DNA of 7,499 nucleotides from an uncultured Planctomycetaceae bacterium (GTDB lineage: Bacteria > Planctomycetota > Planctomycetia > Pirellulales > UBA1268): positions 1-7,499 of the forward strand of contig CAJAYZ010000190.1 in assembly GCA_903949225.1 (NCBI GenBank), read 5' to 3'. A program made the translations under genes and the position numbers. Of the stretch, positions 5,536 through 7,499 are shown one piece after another. A model generated the notes under the pieces. That model did no database searches, was not told where the DNA came from, and saw nothing but the letters and a program-made list of their open reading frames with translations. The first letter of the stretch is position 1, and every line of letters begins with the position of its first letter.

Positions 5536-6873
5536 ATGCGTAGGCGCGGATGTTCGATGCTGACGGTGGCCCTACTTTTCACGGCGCTGACAAGCGACAG
5601 CGCTGTGGCCGAGGCTCTTCCCTCCTGGAACCAGTGGCGCGGGCCCGCTGGGCAGGGGCATGCCCCGGCAGCCAAGGGTCTCCCCCTAGCGTGGAGCGAG
5701 AGTGAGAACGTCGTCTGGAAGACGCCGGTCGAGGGGAAGGGCTGGTCGAGCCCGGTGCTCGCTGACGGTCGACTGTGGCTGACAACGGCTGTGGAAACGC
5801 CCCTCTCGGAGGCTGAGAAGGCCGAACGGCTGGCGAACGTGGAAAACTCCTCGTCACTCCAGGTGTCGGGGCCGGTAAGCCTGCGGGCGGTCTGCCTCGA
5901 TGCCACGAGCGGGAAGGTGCTCCACGACATCGAGCTCTTCCGCCAGTCGCAGCCCGATCCGATCCACTCGCTCAACTCCTACGCCTCCCCCTCGCCGATC
6001 CTCGACGGCGGGCGGCTCTACTGCCACTTCGGCACCAACGGCACGGCGTGCGTCGATGCGGCCTCCGGCGAGATCGTCTGGTCGCACACGCTCCAGAAGA
6101 TCAAGCACGAGAACGGCGCCGGTGGCACGCCGGTGCTCTTCGAAAACCGACTGATCTTCGACTGCGACGGGAGCGATCAGCAGTACGTCGTCGCCCTCGA
6201 CACAGCCACCGGCGCCGTGGCCTGGAAGACGGAGCGATCGGGGGAGCGGAATCCAGAGCCCCAGCTCAAGAAAGCCTATGGCACGCCGATCGTCACCGAG
6301 ATCGGCGGCCGCCCGGTCCTTCTCTCGACCGGCGCCGACTGGCTCTATGCCTACGATCCCGAAGATGGCCGCGAACTCTGGAAGCAGGCCTATGGCGTGC
6401 TCGGGTTCTCGATCGTTCCCCGGCCGATCGTCGGCCATGGGATGGCCTACATCAGCACGAGCTTCATGCAGCCGGAGCTCCTCGCCGTGAAGCTCCCCTC
6501 CGGCGACGCCCTTCCCGAGATCGCCTGGCGCGTGAAGAAGAGCGTTCCGAACATCCCCTCGCCGATCCTCGTCGGCGACGAGATCGTGATGGTGAGCGAC
6601 AAGGGGGTGGCGACCTGCCTCGACGCCGATTCGGGTGAGGTCCGCTTCAGCGAGCGGCTCGGCGGCAATTTCTGTTCGTCGCCCCTGTATGCCGACGGGC
6701 GGATCTGGGTCGGCAATCGGGAGGGGCAGACGTTCATCCTCACGCCGGGGAAGGAGTTCCACGTCGAGGCGACGAACCAACTCGACGGCGAGATCATGGC
6801 CACGCCGATCGCGGTCGGGCCCGCGCTCTTCCTCCGCACCGACAAGGCGGTCTACCGGATCGAGAAGCGTTGA
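5536..6873 (+). CDS. Exported PQQ-type beta-propeller repeat protein
   Basis: A 445-residue protein with a signal peptide (MRRRGCSM, hydrophobic LTVALLFTAL, cleavage probably after AVA at 23-25), so periplasmic or outside the cytoplasmic membrane. After NQWRGPAGQG (32-41), an opening common in this family, come about eight PQQ-like blades. Each has an S/T-P-(I/V/L) strand and an ALD-(A/T)-(T/S)G--(V/L)W-type strand: SSPVL (71-75), PSPIL (152-156), GTPVL (197-201), GTPIV (249-253), PRPIV (295-299), PSPIL (341-345), SSPLY (381-385) and ATPIA (422-426). The last blade is probably closed by VVWKTP near 59-64. An insertion at about 85-113 lies in blade 1. Calcium/PQQ-ligating features of alcohol dehydrogenases are not seen, so a structural or binding role (as in BamB-like or other propellers) is more likely than a PQQ enzyme. 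AGGGAG at 5526-5531 supports the start. It follows the GH16 gene by 47 bases. Confidence 0.9.
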   Translation: MRRRGCSMLTVALLFTALTSDSAVAEALPSWNQWRGPAGQGHAPAAKGLPLAWSESENVVWKTPVEGKGWSSPVLADGRLWLTTAVETPLSEAEKAERLANVENSSSLQVSGPVSLRAVCLDATSGKVLHDIELFRQSQPDPIHSLNSYASPSPILDGGRLYCHFGTNGTACVDAASGEIVWSHTLQKIKHENGAGGTPVLFENRLIFDCDGSDQQYVVALDTATGAVAWKTERSGERNPEPQLKKAYGTPIVTEIGGRPVLLSTGADWLYAYDPEDGRELWKQAYGVLGFSIVPRPIVGHGMAYISTSFMQPELLAVKLPSGDALPEIAWRVKKSVPNIPSPILVGDEIVMVSDKGVATCLDADSGEVRFSERLGGNFCSSPLYADGRIWVGNREGQTFILTPGKEFHVEATNQLDGEIMATPIAVGPALFLRTDKAVYRIEKR

Positions 6874-6874
6874 C

Positions 6875-6897
6875 GCCGCGGGGTTCGTTCCCGCGGC
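6875..6897 (+). terminator. Perfect 8-bp inverted repeat after the propeller gene; possible terminator
   Basis: GCCGCGGG (6875-6882) and CCCGCGGC (6890-6897) form a perfect 8-bp all-GC stem with a 7-base loop (gttcgtt), beginning one base after the stop codon. The following bases (tgcacagag) contain no T-tract. Its position directly after a stop supports an end-of-transcript role, but it could also be read through or chance. Confidence 0.45.
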
Positions 6898-6918
6898 TGC
6901 ACAGAGACGACCTGGCAA

Positions 6919-6925
6919 AGAGGGG
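6919..6925 (+). promoter_or_regulatory. Purine-rich ribosome binding site AGAGGGG favouring a GTG start
   Basis: AGAGGGG sits six bases before GTG at 6932, good spacing for initiation, but 18 bases before the first ATG at 6944. This favours a GTG start (6932, or 6935 with nine bases spacing) for the oxidoreductase. Confidence 0.45.
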
Positions 6926-6931
6926 TGTTTT

Positions 6932-7499
6932 GTGGTGAGAAGAATGCTCTCGCGGCGGTCGATGCTCCGCGCTTCAACGCTGGCCGCGCCGGCCCTGTTC
7001 ACGATCTCGACCGGCAGTCGCCGCGTCCTCGGGGCCAATGACCGGCTCGACATCGGCGTCATCGGCGTTGGCGGCCGCGGCGGCTCAAACCTCGATGCGG
7101 TGGCGGGGGAGAACATCGTTGCCCTCTGCGACGTCGATTCGGCCACCCTCGGAGCCGCTGCGGGCCGGTTCCCGGCCGCCGCCCGATTCACCGACTACCG
7201 GGCGATGCTTGCCGACAAGAAGCTCGACGCCGTCGTCATCTCCACCCCCGACCACCACCACGCCCCGGCCACTATCCGCGCCCTCCGCCGCGGCCTCCAT
7301 GTCTACTGCGAGAAGCCCCTCACCCACACCGTCGAGGAGGCGCGGCTCGTTGCCAAGCTCGCGGCCGAGAAGGGGCTGGCGACCCAGATGGGGACGCAAA
7401 ACCACGAGCATCCCGGCTACCTCCGGCTCGTGGAACTCCTCCGCGGCGGGGCGATCGGGAAGGTGAGCGACGTCCATGTGATCACCGACCGGCCCGGGA
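6932..7499 (+). CDS. Gfo/Idh/MocA family oxidoreductase with Tat signal, N-terminal part; 3' end outside window
   Basis: The N-terminal 189 codons of an NAD(P)-dependent oxidoreductase of the Gfo/Idh/MocA family, which act on sugars or sugar derivatives. Numbering from the ATG at 6944, SRRSMLR (3-9) is a twin-arginine motif followed by a hydrophobic stretch (STLAAPALFTIS), so the folded enzyme is probably exported. The Rossmann nucleotide-binding strand is DIGVIGVGGRGGSNL (36-50), with ALCDVD (60-65) at the end of the second strand. STPDHHHAPATIRAL (100-114) and the family hallmark CEKPLTHTVEEAR (122-134), containing the conserved Glu-Lys-Pro, follow. The C-terminal dimerisation/substrate domain begins near the cut. 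I set the start at GTG 6932 because of the upstream AGAGGGG; ATG 6944 is a close alternative and still keeps the Tat motif. Substrate unknown; the nearby GH16 gene suggests but does not show a carbohydrate link. Confidence 0.9.
   Translation, partial: MVRRMLSRRSMLRASTLAAPALFTISTGSRRVLGANDRLDIGVIGVGGRGGSNLDAVAGENIVALCDVDSATLGAAAGRFPAAARFTDYRAMLADKKLDAVVISTPDHHHAPATIRALRRGLHVYCEKPLTHTVEEARLVAKLAAEKGLATQMGTQNHEHPGYLRLVELLRGGAIGKVSDVHVITDRPG

Noticed and set aside
4295..5536. 413-residue open frame on the - strand
   Set aside because: It is antisense to the GH16 gene with a complete GEIDILE catalytic motif; no domain in the antisense product.
5854..7191. 445-residue open frame on the - strand
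   Set aside because: It is antisense to the propeller and oxidoreductase genes; composition is typical of a shadow frame (Arg/Asp/Glu/Val-rich, no domain).
1..7499. Frequent CGATCG/TCGATC-like words across the window
   Set aside because: They occur mostly in coding sequence where Ile (ATC), Asp (GAT/GAC) and Ser (TCG) codons favoured by high GC produce them; no clustering suggesting a binding site or modification system.

Overview
The window is a GC-rich bacterial chromosomal segment with seven protein-coding genes, all on the + strand and tightly packed (gaps of 46 to 85 bp, two 4-bp start/stop overlaps). The gene content fits a planctomycete of the Pirellulales type. It combines an exported Gly/Trp-rich protein with a TPR-like tail, an exported PQQ-type beta-propeller protein, a Tat-exported Gfo/Idh/MocA oxidoreductase, a secreted GH16 glucanase and a sugar isomerase-like TIM barrel. 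This taxonomic assignment is inferred from gene style; there is no rRNA or marker phylogeny in the window.

Layout. Bases 1-672 are the 3' part of a dimeric-type glycyl-tRNA synthetase gene, entering from the left edge. Its stop overlaps the start of a sugar-phosphate isomerase/epimerase-like TIM-barrel gene (669-1541). After an 85-bp gap with a possible -10 element comes a 383-residue exported protein (1627-2778): a Gly/Trp-rich repeat region followed by a TPR-like helical tail. A 73-bp gap with a hairpin and another -10-like element leads to hisD (2852-4234), whose stop overlaps a 63-residue membrane protein gene (4231-4422). Next are a secreted GH16 beta-glucanase (4469-5488), an exported eight-bladed PQQ-type propeller protein (5536-6873) and, after a perfect 8-bp inverted repeat, the 5' part of a Tat-exported Gfo/Idh/MocA oxidoreductase running off the right edge.

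How the genes relate. There are two housekeeping genes (glycyl-tRNA synthetase and histidinol dehydrogenase), each translationally coupled to a less characterised partner. The right half (GH16 enzyme, propeller, oxidoreductase) carries export signals and looks like periplasmic or extracytoplasmic carbohydrate handling, but only the GH16 gene has a clear biochemical role. I found no CRISPR array, insertion sequence, tRNA, rRNA, phage gene or recognisable defence system. Most of the window is ordinary chromosome; the least explained items are the Gly/Trp-rich repeat protein and the small membrane protein fused translationally to hisD.
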